Positions 1 to 7,997 are shown, numbered from the stretch's first letter. The stretch is 64,000 nt of DNA from Pseudomonas schmalbachii (GCF_017589465.1 NZ_JAELYA010000002.1:1-64000); one strand, 5' to 3'. The notes: generated from the sequence alone by a model not told the origin. Translations and numbers: made by a program.

Positions 1-1
1 G

Positions 2-106
2 AAGACCGAGGCCCTGACCATTTTGGCCCGCAAATTAGCCCGGATAGCCTTTGCCCTGATGCAGACGCAGACGGCTTATCACCCCCAGGAGGCGAAGCCC
101 CATTGA
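2..106 (+). pseudogene. C-terminal end of an IS110-family transposase (cut by window edge)
   Basis: The first frame reads 34 residues into a TGA at 104-106. It has the helical tail (ARKLARIAFALM) followed by a short QTQTAYHP-like end that is typical of IS110-family transposases; the full elements at 991 and 11394 end similarly (KTQTHYQPQPT). It differs clearly in sequence from those two copies, so it is a different element. Whether the gene is intact cannot be seen, because its body lies left of the window. Confidence 0.6.
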
Positions 107-147
107 CATAGAATCTCCTACGGTCAGCCGCGGCGCGCGGAGGAAAC

Positions 148-237
148 TGTAGGAGCCAGCTTGCTGGCGATCCGGAATTTCACCTGGCACCGAGTTGCCA
201 GTTGACACCATTGATCGCCAGCAAGCTGGCTCCTACA
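148..237. repeat. Palindromic TGTAGGAGC-type intergenic repeat
   Basis: Left arm 148-171 starts TGTAGGAGCCAGCTTGCTGG and right arm 214-237 is its exact reverse complement. Repeats of the same start family recur at 51221-51288, 51400-51451 and 54773-54842. It is a REP-like Pseudomonas repeat able to form a long hairpin. Confidence 0.8.
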
Positions 238-300
238 AGGACACCCCCGGCATCGGCTGCAAGACAGTTGCTACTACGGTTCGACGGATACCTGTGCAAC

Positions 301-382
301 GTAGGATGGGTTGAGCACAGCGATACCCATGAGTGTCGGCCTTGGCCCAATTGATGGGTATCGCAAGCTCAACCCATCCTGC
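301..382. repeat. Imperfect palindromic repeat (GTAGGATGGGTTGAGC type)
   Basis: The left arm at 301-330 and the right arm at 354-382 are near-perfect reverse complements separated by about 23 bases. No gene lies here. The stretch 107-492 holds only this and the neighbouring repeats. Confidence 0.7.
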
Positions 383-435
383 AAAAAGGATTCCCCCGCA
401 TCCCCACCTACACTTCTTCAGCAACCCATCACATC

Positions 436-465
436 GTTGGGCTTCGCAGGCTCAGCCCAACCTAC
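436..465. repeat. Short copy of the GTTGGGCTTCG...CAACCTAC repeat
   Basis: It begins GTTGGGCTTCGCAGGCTCAG and ends CCCAACCTAC. It is the same repeat family in which both full IS110 elements of this window are inserted, here uninterrupted. Confidence 0.7.
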
Positions 466-492
466 GTCAGCATCGGCACGGGGAATGGCCAC

Positions 493-903
493 ATGAACGA
501 GATGCTCAGCCTGAAGGACGCCCTGGAGCTCTACCAAACCCAGTACACCCAGGTGGACAAGCTCTGGAGCTACTTCGGCACCTGCACCCTGGCCGTGCTC
601 GGTTTCAGCATCGGCAGCGAGAAGGCGACGAAATCGATGCTGGAAGTCGTCGTCATCCTCATCGGCTATCTGGTGTTCTGTGCCGGCAACTACAACGCCC
701 TGTGCCTTGGGCAGAGGCAGCTCGCGGAATTCGCCAACCTTGCCATTGAGGCCGCCAACAGCCAGAAGATCGACTTCCGAATCCTGCAGCCGCTGCGGCC
801 TGAATACATATCGATCTTCTACTGGTGCGTCGTCGCTGCCGTATGCATCGGCATCGTGATCATCGCGCGCAAACGACAGCGCAACAGCCGCAGGTTGAAC
901 TGA
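493..903 (+). CDS. Small membrane protein of unknown function
   Basis: This is a 136-residue protein that I do not recognise. Hydrophobic stretches at about residues 26-40, 49-68 and 107-127 suggest three membrane segments, followed by a short basic tail (RKRQRNSRR). The ATG at 493 follows a weak GGGAATGG region. It stands alone between palindromic repeats and has no operon partner. The codon use is high-GC like its surroundings, so it looks like a real gene rather than repeat-derived noise. No function is proposed. Confidence 0.6.
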   Translation: MNEMLSLKDALELYQTQYTQVDKLWSYFGTCTLAVLGFSIGSEKATKSMLEVVVILIGYLVFCAGNYNALCLGQRQLAEFANLAIEAANSQKIDFRILQPLRPEYISIFYWCVVAAVCIGIVIIARKRQRNSRRLN

Positions 904-908
904 CTACC

Positions 909-990
909 GTAGGTTGGCGCTGAGCGCAGCGAAGCCCAACATCTGCCGAGCCGTGGCATCGTTGGGCTTCGCTGCGCTCAGCGCCAACCT
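909..990. repeat. Palindromic repeat interrupted by the IS110 element
   Basis: The left arm 909-940 begins GTAGGTTGGCGCTGAGCGCA. The right arm 961-990 ends GCGCCAACCT and lacks its last two bases (AC). These two bases are found at 2190-2191, on the far side of the IS. Removing 991-2189 restores a full palindrome that ends directly before the stop codon of the TonB receptor gene. Confidence 0.85.
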
Positions 991-1032
991 TGTATCTCTC
1001 CAGGGCAATGAGATTAGCTACCTCCTTGCCCG

Positions 1033-1167
1033 GAGCCGGGTGAGCACCGCGCCAACCTGAGAGTTCGACTCTGCGTTGTAGATTGTGCCCCCGGCTCTCT
1101 TTCTCCTAATCCTGAATGGTATCCAAGCCCCTCCACGGGAGTGAGGCTGCATGAACAAGGCAAGGAT
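1033..1167 (+). ncRNA. Predicted IS110 bridge RNA, copy 1
   Basis: The segment folds into two parts. Stem 1: GAGCCGGG (1033-1040) pairs with CCCGGCTC (1090-1097), continued by GCAC (1044-1047) with GTGC (1085-1088). Its loop holds GCGCCAACCT (1049-1058), identical to the target left of the insertion (981-990), then hairpin AGAGT-TCG-ACTCT (1060-1072), then GTAG (1078-1081), complementary to the target CTAC. Stem 2: ATCCT (1109-1113) with AGGAT (1163-1167). Its loop holds ATGGTATC (1116-1123), matching the IS right end, hairpin CTCC-ACG-GGAG (1131-1141), and ACAAG (1155-1159), complementary to CTTGT at the left junction. The order target-loop then donor-loop is that known for IS621. This is inference from base pairing; ends are approximate. 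Confidence 0.75.
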
Positions 1168-1173
1168 CGAGAG

Positions 1174-2154
1174 ATGACCGTAATCGGTATCGACGTCAGT
1201 AAGCAGAAGCTGGACTGTCTGTGGTTGCGAGACCCGGAGAGTCTGAAGATCAAAACCAAGGTATTCGCTAACCAGCCGAGCGGCTTTGCGGCCTTGATCG
1301 ACTGGTGCTGCGCCCAGACCGGAGAGACGGCTGGGCAGTTGAAAGTGTTCCTCGAGGCGACCGGGGTCTATCACGAGGCCCTGGCGTATTACCTGCACGA
1401 CCGTGGGGTGCAGGTCTTCGTCCTGAACCCGGCCCACGTCCGCGATTACGCGCGCAGCCTGGGGGTACGCGGTAAGACCGACAAGCAGGACAGCCTGGTG
1501 CTGGCGCGTTATGGCGCCAGCCAGCAGGTTCGTCGCTGGCAGCCGGAGCGACGTGAGATCCGCGAACTGAAGGCGCTGATCGCGCGCTACGAGGCGCTGC
1601 AAGAGGACCTCCAGCGCGAAGCCAATCGCCGTGAGAAGGCGGAAATCACCGGCAGCAGCATCAGTGTCCTGGCCTCCATCGACACGATGCTCAGCGCCTT
1701 GCGCCAGGAAGCCGAGCGCCTCAGGCAGGACATCGACGATCACATCGATCGACATGACAGCCTCAAGCGCGATCGCGAACTCCTGCAAAGCATCCAGGGG
1801 ATCGGCGAGGTGCTTTCACGCCACCTGCTAGCGATGTTGCACAGCCGCGACTTTGCGAGCGCCCGACAATGTGCCGCCTTTGCAGGGCTAGTCCCGAGAC
1901 CCTGGGAGTCCGGCAGTTCGGTGAAGGGTCGGGCGCATCTGACCAAGACGGGGCAGCCCCGGCTGCGGGCCAAGCTGTACATGGGCGCGATCGTCGCCAA
2001 ACGCTACAACCCGACGGTGCGGGCGCTGTACCAGCGCCTGCTGGCCCGAGGAAAAGCCAAGAAAAGCGCCCTGGGCGCCGCCATGCGCAAGCTGTTGCAG
2101 ATTGCCTACGGTGTGCTCAAGACGCAGACCCACTATCAGCCGCAACCAACCTAA
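1174..2154 (+). CDS. IS110-family transposase (DEDD recombinase)
   Basis: This 326-residue recombinase carries out RNA-guided insertion and excision of the element. The RuvC-like DEDD domain is N-terminal, with acidic residues D7 (VIGIDVSK), E61 (FLEATGVYHE), D103 and D106 (KTDKQDS). A coiled-coil region lies at about 125-200. The C-terminal transposase_20 domain carries the motif around S246 (WESGSSVKGRAHL...GQPRLR), where the family's catalytic serine sits. I chose the ATG at 1174 because the family starts at this point and an upstream start at 1141 would run through the predicted bridge RNA. The sequence is nearly identical to the copy at 11577; one visible change is Q105 here versus R there. 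Confidence 0.93.
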   Translation: MTVIGIDVSKQKLDCLWLRDPESLKIKTKVFANQPSGFAALIDWCCAQTGETAGQLKVFLEATGVYHEALAYYLHDRGVQVFVLNPAHVRDYARSLGVRGKTDKQDSLVLARYGASQQVRRWQPERREIRELKALIARYEALQEDLQREANRREKAEITGSSISVLASIDTMLSALRQEAERLRQDIDDHIDRHDSLKRDRELLQSIQGIGEVLSRHLLAMLHSRDFASARQCAAFAGLVPRPWESGSSVKGRAHLTKTGQPRLRAKLYMGAIVAKRYNPTVRALYQRLLARGKAKKSALGAAMRKLLQIAYGVLKTQTHYQPQPT

Positions 2155-2191
2155 ACAGCTGGTTGCAACTGATTGGAGAGATGGTATCTAC

Positions 2192-4285
2192 TTAAAAGTC
2201 GTATTCCACCGTCGCGCCCGCATACCAGGAGCGTCCCGGCGCCGCCTCGTAGAAGCGGCCGTTACTGTCGCCGACGATCACCGAGCCGACGTACTGGCGG
2301 TCGAACAGGTTGTCCACGCGGATCAACTGCCGAAACGTCCACGGCCCGGACACCTGTTCGAACTGGGTGCGCCAGTTGAATACCGCGTAGCTCGGTGCGG
2401 GCTTCGCCTCGTTGCTGTCGTCGACGTAGACCTTGCTGCGGTACTGCCCTTCCCAACCCATGGCGATGCCCTGCAGCGGTCGCCAGACCAGTTCGCCGAA
2501 CAGCGTACTGGCCGGGATGCCCGGCAGGTGGTTGCCCTTGTCGATGATTTCGCCGCCGGATTCGAAGCTCGAATCGTAGGTGGCCGACAGCCGCGTATAG
2601 GCCAGGCTCGCCGACCAGCGCTCGTCGAACTCCGCCTCGATGCCCAGTTCGAAGCCACGCCGCAGGGTGCGTCCGGCATTCTGGAAGCTGGTGCGGCCGC
2701 CGGTGGCTTCGGCCACGACGATCTCGTCGTCGCTGCGGATCTCGAACAGCGCCGCATTCACCCGCGCCCACCGGCCGATCAGCGCCTTGAGTCCCGCTTC
2801 GTACTGGCTGCTGGTCGCCGCCTGCAGGTCGAAGTTGAAGTTCTCCACCAGCCCCGGCGCATAGGCCATCTCCGCCTGGGTCGGCGTCTCGAAGCCCCTG
2901 GCCGCGCTGATATAGCCGTGCAGGCTGGGGGTGAAGGCATAGAGCACGCCCAGCGACGGCACGTTCTTCTCGAAACGTCTGGAGCCGCTGGAGTCGCCGT
3001 TGACCAGGAAGTGGTCATCCACTTCCATCTCCATGTTGCTGTGGCGCAGGCCCGCCAGCAGCGTCCAGTCGCCGAGCATCCAGTTGGCCTGCACGTAGGG
3101 ATCGAGACTGGTTGCAGTATCCAGCTCGTCGCGGCGAAGTTCGCCCTTCACGCCGAGCCGATCGCCGCTGAAGTTCTGGAAACCACGGCGATCGTCCCGG
3201 CTCCAGTCGTAATCGATGCCGAACGCCAGGCTCAACTCTCCCGGAACGCCCGACACTGGCTGCAGCCAGCGCAAGGTGCTGCCATGAAAGTCGCGGTCGA
3301 AATCCACCACCCCACCGCTGCCCAGGCGGTTGGCGACCGCCGTGCGCGGGATGGCAAGAAACTGCAGCACGCTGCGCTGACCGGCATACGCATTGACTTG
3401 CAGGGTGGCGTCGCCGAACCGGCGCTCGTAGTTCAGGCCGGCCTGCTGGTGGTCGATGCTCTTGCGGGTGTCGAACAGCACCGCGTTGGCCGTCACCGAG
3501 CGCGGATCGTCGTCGAAGCCTTCCCAGGTCTGGCCGAGCGGGTCTTCCGTGTCGTCCTGTTCCAGGCTGCTGAAGATCAGCGCCAGCCGGCTGTCGTCGT
3601 CGGGCTTCAGGTTGAGTTTGGCGAAAGTCTGGTCGCGGCGGGCGGCGCTGTGGTCGCGATAGCCGTCGGTATCCAGGCGCGAGGCGTCGAGGACGAATCC
3701 GGCGTTGCCAACAGCGTTGCCACCTTCCGCGTAGAGATGGTTCCTCTTCAGGTCGTCGCTGCCGAAGACAGTCTCCGCCCCGATCCGTGGCGGCCCCTCT
3801 CCGTCGCGGGAGAACATCTGGATCACCCCGCCGCTGTTGCTGCCGTAGAGCGTCGCGGCCGGTCCGCGCAGCACTTCGAAGCGCTCGGCCACGTCGAGGT
3901 TGAAGGTCGCCGCCTGGCCCTGGCCGTCCGGTGTGCTGGCCGGAATGCCGTCCATCAGCAGCTTGATCCCGCGTACGCCGAATGCAGCCCGCGCGCCGAA
4001 GCCGCGCGAGGATATCTGCAGATCCTGGGCATAGTTCTGGCGGTTCTGCACCACCAGTCCAGGCACCCGCGACAGGGCTTCGGAGGCGTTGATGCGCAAT
4101 TGCCCCTCGGCGATCTGCCGGCGGTCGACGCTGTCCACCGCGGCGGGCTGGTCGAAGCTGCGGCTCAGGCTGTAGCTGCCGGTGACCACCATCGGGTCCA
4201 GCTCCTGCCGCTCGTCGGCCGGTACGGCAGCCGCCACGCCGCACAGCGCCAGGCAGCCGGCAAGACGCGGTGAAGGGTTCTGCAT
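2192..4285 (-). CDS. TonB-dependent outer membrane receptor
   Basis: This is a 697-residue ligand-gated barrel for active import, probably of a ferric chelate or another scarce nutrient. The N-terminus is signal-like (ending near AAAVPA), followed by a TonB-box-like region (LDPMVVTGSY) and a plug domain at about 45-160 (ASEALSRVPGLVVQ, ISSRGFGARAAFGVRGIKLLMDGIP, FEVLRGPAATLYGSNSGGVI). The rest is beta-barrel, ending in the classic aromatic C-terminus (VEYDF). The substrate cannot be read from sequence. The stop codon at 2192-2194 is two bases from an IS110 junction, so the native 3' flank of this gene is now displaced by 1.2 kb. Its long leader holds a terminator-like hairpin. Confidence 0.9.
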   Translation of the reverse strand: MQNPSPRLAGCLALCGVAAAVPADERQELDPMVVTGSYSLSRSFDQPAAVDSVDRRQIAEGQLRINASEALSRVPGLVVQNRQNYAQDLQISSRGFGARAAFGVRGIKLLMDGIPASTPDGQGQAATFNLDVAERFEVLRGPAATLYGSNSGGVIQMFSRDGEGPPRIGAETVFGSDDLKRNHLYAEGGNAVGNAGFVLDASRLDTDGYRDHSAARRDQTFAKLNLKPDDDSRLALIFSSLEQDDTEDPLGQTWEGFDDDPRSVTANAVLFDTRKSIDHQQAGLNYERRFGDATLQVNAYAGQRSVLQFLAIPRTAVANRLGSGGVVDFDRDFHGSTLRWLQPVSGVPGELSLAFGIDYDWSRDDRRGFQNFSGDRLGVKGELRRDELDTATSLDPYVQANWMLGDWTLLAGLRHSNMEMEVDDHFLVNGDSSGSRRFEKNVPSLGVLYAFTPSLHGYISAARGFETPTQAEMAYAPGLVENFNFDLQAATSSQYEAGLKALIGRWARVNAALFEIRSDDEIVVAEATGGRTSFQNAGRTLRRGFELGIEAEFDERWSASLAYTRLSATYDSSFESGGEIIDKGNHLPGIPASTLFGELVWRPLQGIAMGWEGQYRSKVYVDDSNEAKPAPSYAVFNWRTQFEQVSGPWTFRQLIRVDNLFDRQYVGSVIVGDSNGRFYEAAPGRSWYAGATVEYDF

Positions 4286-4421
4286 CGCTGAATGTTCCTG
4301 CTGACAGGGCTGTTCAGGGCACGCGACAGGATCGTCCCTGACACAGGGACCAAAGCAGATTCCCGGCGCAGGCGCAAACCGGGTGGCGGAAACAGGAGGG
4401 AAAACGGCAGGAAATGGCGCA

Positions 4422-4467
4422 ATAAAAAATGCCTACGCGACCGTGGAAAAGGCCCGCGTAGGCATTC
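4422..4467 (-). terminator. Terminator-like hairpin in the leader of the TonB receptor gene
   Basis: AATGCCTACGCG (4428-4439) and CGCGTAGGCATT (4456-4467) form a perfect 12-bp stem. Read on the minus strand, the stem is followed by TTTTTTATT. It lies about 140 bases upstream of the receptor start, on the coding strand of that gene. It is therefore either a leader attenuator or the end of a small RNA starting near 4560. I did not recognise a riboswitch class. Confidence 0.6.
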
Positions 4468-4698
4468 ATTTAGCCGTAATAAGGCGGTTAATGGGGGCTT
4501 TACCGGCCCCTCAATTTCACCTTAGCAGCCTGATCAAAAATTGCACAATCTCCGGATGACCGGTCACGCAGCCCGCGCCAGACGCCCTGCCGACCGGGTG
4601 TCGACAATACTTGCCAGCTTCGCTGGAATGTCGTCTATACATAAAAATTCCGCCACCCATTCTGGAACGATCGCCCAGCCATCTTCGGAGAATCGCTT

Positions 4699-5412
4699 AT
4701 GCATATCGATGCCGCTATCCGCTCCCGCAAGTCTGTCCGTCGCTTCCTGCCCCACGACATTCCGCAGCAGGTGGTCGAACACATCCTGGAGGTGGCTGCG
4801 CGAGCCCCCAGCGGCAGCAATGTGCAGCCGTGGCACGTGCATGTGCTGACCGGCAGCGCCAAGCAGGCGCTTTGCGACGACATCCAGAAAGCCGCGAAGG
4901 AGCAGGCCGGGGAACACGACGCCGAGTACCGCTACTACCCGGACGACTGGTTCGAACCCTACCTGAGCCGCCGCCGCACCATCGGCTTCGACCTCTACGA
5001 CACCCTCGGCATCTCCCGCGAGGACCTGGCGGCACGCGAACGCCAGCACCTGCGCAACTTCCAGTTCTTCGACGCGCCGGTCGGCCTGCTGATCAGCCTC
5101 GACCGCCGGCTCAACATCGGCAGCTACATGGATGTCGGCATGTTCATCCAGAACATCATGCTCGCCGCCCGCGGCCAGGGCCTGCACACCTGCCCGCAGG
5201 CGGCGTTCGCCTGGTATCACAAGGTGGTGCGCGAGCACGTGCCGATGGCGGAAAACGACATCCTGGTCTGCGGCATCGCCCTCGGCCACGAGGATCGCAG
5301 CGCGCCGGAGAACGCCCTGGAGACCGAGCGCGAGCCGGTGGCCGGGTTCACCACCTTCCTTGGCTTCGACGAGCAGCATGAAAGGGTTTCGGTGCGGCCG
5401 CTGACGGCCTGA
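4699..5412 (+). CDS. Nitroreductase family protein (FMN-dependent)
   Basis: This 237-residue protein of the NfsB/nitroreductase superfamily uses NAD(P)H and FMN to reduce nitroaromatics or quinones. The N-terminal FMN-phosphate motif RSRKSVRRF (8-16) and PSGSNVQPWHVHV (about 36-48) are visible, as is the C-terminal GIALG region. It is longer than the minimal NfsB type because of an insertion at about 75-115 (YYPDDWFEPYLSRRR), which resembles the nitrobenzoate-reductase (PnbA-like) subgroup. GGAG precedes the ATG at good spacing. It is monocistronic, divergent from the TonB receptor. The physiological substrate is unknown. Confidence 0.88.
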   Translation: MHIDAAIRSRKSVRRFLPHDIPQQVVEHILEVAARAPSGSNVQPWHVHVLTGSAKQALCDDIQKAAKEQAGEHDAEYRYYPDDWFEPYLSRRRTIGFDLYDTLGISREDLAARERQHLRNFQFFDAPVGLLISLDRRLNIGSYMDVGMFIQNIMLAARGQGLHTCPQAAFAWYHKVVREHVPMAENDILVCGIALGHEDRSAPENALETEREPVAGFTTFLGFDEQHERVSVRPLTA

Positions 5413-5657
5413 TCGTTTTCTGTCCTGGGGGGAGGAATCGGTCTCCCCCTGCCCCGCTCCCAAGGGAAAGGGGTAGTTCCCCGCCGAATCCGAATCGGTC
5501 CCCAGCCCCTCCGCCCTCTCCCCGGCCCGCTGGCACAACCACACAACCGATTGGCAGACAGAACAATTCCCCCCTCCCGACCCGCTGGCAGACTTGGACT
5601 GCAACCCTGCCCCAATTCCGCGCTTCGCCAGTCCAATAAATCCAGGGAGACCCTCTA
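5413..5657. other. Intergenic region before the amine dehydrogenase operon
   Basis: There is no gene here. The region contains CCCTCTCC-type and CCCCCTCCC-rich segments that look like a degraded intergenic repeat. The last part (AGGGAG at 5644-5649) is the ribosome binding site of the amine dehydrogenase heavy chain gene. I see no convincing sigma-70 promoter or operator. Confidence 0.4.
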
Positions 5658-6812
5658 ATGCGAATAACCCGGTTCCTTGCCCAGACAACGCTGGCCGCAG
5701 GCGTGTCGCTCGCCGGAATGCACGGTGCCTTCGCCGAGCTGCCGGCGGACACCGGCATCGGCCAGACCACCCTGCCGTTCCCGCCCAGCCCGCACCGCGC
5801 CTACATGGTCGATGTGGAGTTCGACAGCTTCGTCGCCGGCCGCGTGGTGGTCGTCGATCCGGACCAGAAGAAGTTCCTCGGCATGGTCAGCACCGGCTTC
5901 GCCGCGCCCTCGACCCTGAGCCGTGACGGCAAGCTGCTGTACAGCGCCGACCTGTTCTACTCGCGCGGCACCCGTGGCACCCGCACCGACGTGCTGACCG
6001 CATGGAACACCTCGACCCTGTCGCCGGACTGGGAAGTGGTGATTCCGTCCAAGCGCGCCGAGTCGCTGACCCAGCGCTTCGGCCTCGGCACCAGCGCCGA
6101 CGACCGCTTCGTCTACGTCTACAACTTCACCCCGTCCACCTCGGTCACCGTGGTCGACACCCAGAGCAAGTCCGTCGCCGGCGAAATCGCCATCCCCGGC
6201 TGCGTGCTCAACTATCCGGTGGGCAAGCGCGCCTTCGCCTCGCTGTGCGGCGATGGCGCCATCCAGGTGGTGCGCCTGGGCGAGGACGGCAAGGAAGCCT
6301 CGCGCAGCCAGAGCAAATTCTTCGAGCCGAACAAGGAGAAGATGGTCGAGCGCGCGGTGAACGTCGGCGATACCTACTACTTCGTCACCACCACCGGCAC
6401 CGTGCATCCGGTCGACCTCTCCGGCAAGGAGCCGAAATTCCTGCCGACCTGGTCGCTGCTCACCGACGAGGAACAGAAGGCCGGCTGGGGGCCGGGCGGC
6501 TGGCAGCTGATGGCCGTCGCGCCGAAGCTCAATCGCCTGTACGTGCTGATGCATGACGCCCACGAGCCAATGAAGTGGGAAGACCCGAGCCCGACCATCT
6601 GGGCCTTCGATCTGAAGACGCAGAAGAAGGTCGGCACCCTGCAAGCACCGGGGGCACCGATCTGGAGCCTGCAGGCCACCAGCGATGCCAACCCGCTGCT
6701 GCTGGGGATCAACGTCGAGGGAGGCATGGAAATCTTCGACCTGAAGAGCGGCCAGCACACCGGCACCATGGACAAACTGCACAAGACCGCGACTCAGATC
6801 ATGAGTCACTGA
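5658..6812 (+). CDS. aauB: Quinoprotein amine dehydrogenase, heavy (alpha) subunit
   Basis: This is the large subunit of a periplasmic alpha2beta2 amine dehydrogenase of the MauB/AauB family. The 384 residues start with a Sec signal peptide (cleavage near MHGAFA-ELP, residue 27). The remainder is the seven-bladed beta-propeller seen in this family, with repeated units such as RVVVVDPDQKKFLGMV and TVVDTQSKSVAGEIAIPG. The subunit scaffolds the TTQ-bearing light chain encoded three genes downstream and shapes the substrate channel. It is first in the operon BEDA-cytochrome, all on one strand with gaps under 20 bases. The light-chain spacing argues for an aromatic rather than a methylamine dehydrogenase. 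Confidence 0.93.
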   Translation: MRITRFLAQTTLAAGVSLAGMHGAFAELPADTGIGQTTLPFPPSPHRAYMVDVEFDSFVAGRVVVVDPDQKKFLGMVSTGFAAPSTLSRDGKLLYSADLFYSRGTRGTRTDVLTAWNTSTLSPDWEVVIPSKRAESLTQRFGLGTSADDRFVYVYNFTPSTSVTVVDTQSKSVAGEIAIPGCVLNYPVGKRAFASLCGDGAIQVVRLGEDGKEASRSQSKFFEPNKEKMVERAVNVGDTYYFVTTTGTVHPVDLSGKEPKFLPTWSLLTDEEQKAGWGPGGWQLMAVAPKLNRLYVLMHDAHEPMKWEDPSPTIWAFDLKTQKKVGTLQAPGAPIWSLQATSDANPLLLGINVEGGMEIFDLKSGQHTGTMDKLHKTATQIMSH

Positions 6813-6825
6813 GCGAGGTGAGTTC

Positions 6826-7365
6826 ATGCACATCGATCCCATCTACGTCATAGCCAGCGCCCTCGCCATCGCGGTGGTGCTGGCCAGCGCCGCGACCCAC
6901 AAGCTGCGCGCGCCGGCACGTTTCCGCAACCAGCTGGAGGATTACCAGTTGCTGCCGAACGCGCTGCTCAAGCCGGTCGCCCGCATGCTGCCGCTGGCCG
7001 AACTGGGCATCGCCCTGGCTCTGCTGGTGCCGGCCAGCCGGCCGCTCGCGGCACTGTTCGCAGCAACGCTGCTGGCGCTGTATGCGGCGGCCATCGGTTT
7101 CAACCTGTGGCGCGGCCGCAGCGATATCGATTGCGGCTGCTCCGGCCCCGATCAGGCGCAACCGCTGCGCCCGGTGCTGCTGGCACGCAACGGCGTGCTG
7201 GTCGCCCTGGCGCTGCTCGCCAGCGTGGCCCCGCAAGCGCGCGACCTCGGCCTGTTCGACGGCTTCGTGGTCATCGCCGCCAGCGCCACCGCACTGTTCA
7301 TCCATGCCGCCGCCGAGGGCCTGCTGGCCAACGGCCCCCGTCTGCTCAAACTCATTGGAAGGTGA
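6826..7365 (+). CDS. aauE: MauE-type membrane protein for amine dehydrogenase maturation
   Basis: This is a 179-residue inner-membrane protein with at least four hydrophobic segments (about 5-24, 47-68, 71-90, 118-160). Family knowledge: MauE/AauE is needed, with MauD, for making the disulfide-rich light subunit. The pair RSDIDCGCSGP (about 99-109) in a periplasm- or membrane-facing loop holds two cysteines characteristic of this family. It lies 13 bases after the heavy chain gene and 3 bases before the mauD-type gene, so translation is probably coupled. Confidence 0.88.
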   Translation: MHIDPIYVIASALAIAVVLASAATHKLRAPARFRNQLEDYQLLPNALLKPVARMLPLAELGIALALLVPASRPLAALFAATLLALYAAAIGFNLWRGRSDIDCGCSGPDQAQPLRPVLLARNGVLVALALLASVAPQARDLGLFDGFVVIAASATALFIHAAAEGLLANGPRLLKLIGR

Positions 7366-7368
7366 AAT

Positions 7369-7983
7369 ATGGAAGCCTTGATCGTCTCCAACATCCTGCT
7401 CTGGGCGCTGCTGATCGCCCTGGCCTTCGCCGTCATGGGTCTGGTGCGCCAGATCGGTGTCCTGCATTCCCGCCTGGCTCCGGCCGGTGCGCTGATGGTC
7501 GACAAGGGCGTCGCGGTCAACGAACCCGCGCCGAAAGTGACCGCCGCCGACCGTAACGGCCGTCCGGTGAACTTCGGCTACGCCGGCGAGAAAGCCCAAC
7601 TGCTGTTCTTCCTCTCGCCGACCTGCCCGATCTGCAAATCCCTGCTGCCGGCGATCAAATCCATCGCGAAGGAGCAGGCCAACCGCCTCGAAGTGATCTA
7701 CGTCAGCGACGGCGACATGGACGCCCAGCAGGCGCTGATCCGCGAACACAAGCTGGAAGACGCGCAGTATGTGGTCGGCCCGGAAGTCGGCATGACCTAC
7801 CAGATCGGCAAGCTGCCCTACGCGGCGCTGATCGACCAGAACGGCATCCTGCGTTCCAAGGGCCTGGTCAACTCCCGCGAGCACCTGGACAGCCTGTTCG
7901 AAGCCGAGCACCTGGGCAGCGCCACGCTGCAGCAATACCTGCACGCCACCTCGCACGCCCACCCGCATACGCACTCGCACTGA
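7369..7983 (+). CDS. aauD: MauD-type thioredoxin-like disulfide protein
   Basis: This 204-residue protein has one N-terminal membrane anchor (about 5-24) and a periplasmic thioredoxin/AhpC-like domain. The active-site motif is C86-P-I-C89 within LSPTCPICKSL. Its expected role is forming or isomerising the many disulfides of the TTQ light subunit, as for MauD. The C-terminal tail is histidine-rich (HATSHAHPHTHSH), which could bind metal, though this is not a known family hallmark. It sits between the mauE-type and light-chain genes. Confidence 0.9.
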   Translation: MEALIVSNILLWALLIALAFAVMGLVRQIGVLHSRLAPAGALMVDKGVAVNEPAPKVTAADRNGRPVNFGYAGEKAQLLFFLSPTCPICKSLLPAIKSIAKEQANRLEVIYVSDGDMDAQQALIREHKLEDAQYVVGPEVGMTYQIGKLPYAALIDQNGILRSKGLVNSREHLDSLFEAEHLGSATLQQYLHATSHAHPHTHSH

Positions 7984-7997
7984 GAAGGGAGCCCACC

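Larger units (their letters stand above)
991..2189 (+). mobile_element. IS110-family insertion sequence, copy 1 (1199 bp)
   Basis: The ends are set by comparison with the second copy (11394-12592) and by the interrupted palindrome. Flanking repeat ...CCAACCT joins TGTATCTCTCC at the left, and the right end ...GAGATGGTATCT joins AC of the repeat. There are no terminal inverted repeats and no target duplication, as expected for IS110. The dinucleotide CT occurs at both junctions (989-990 and 2188-2189) and is the probable crossover core. The long noncoding part (183 bp) is 5' of the transposase gene, and only 35 bp follow it, which is the IS110 rather than the IS1111 layout. Confidence 0.92.

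Noticed and set aside
1141..1173. Upstream start for the IS110 transposase (11 extra residues)
   Set aside because: It would place coding sequence in the predicted donor loop and stem of the bridge RNA; the family starts at the VIGIDVS motif.
2102..4273. Very long open frame on the plus strand opposite the TonB receptor
   Set aside because: The minus-strand frame has signal, plug and barrel motifs. The plus frame is a high-GC antisense shadow with no domain.
4422..4560. Known riboswitch (cobalamin, TPP, Moco, fluoride, Mn) in the TonB leader
   Set aside because: None of the core sequence motifs I know for these classes is present; only a terminator-like hairpin is supported.
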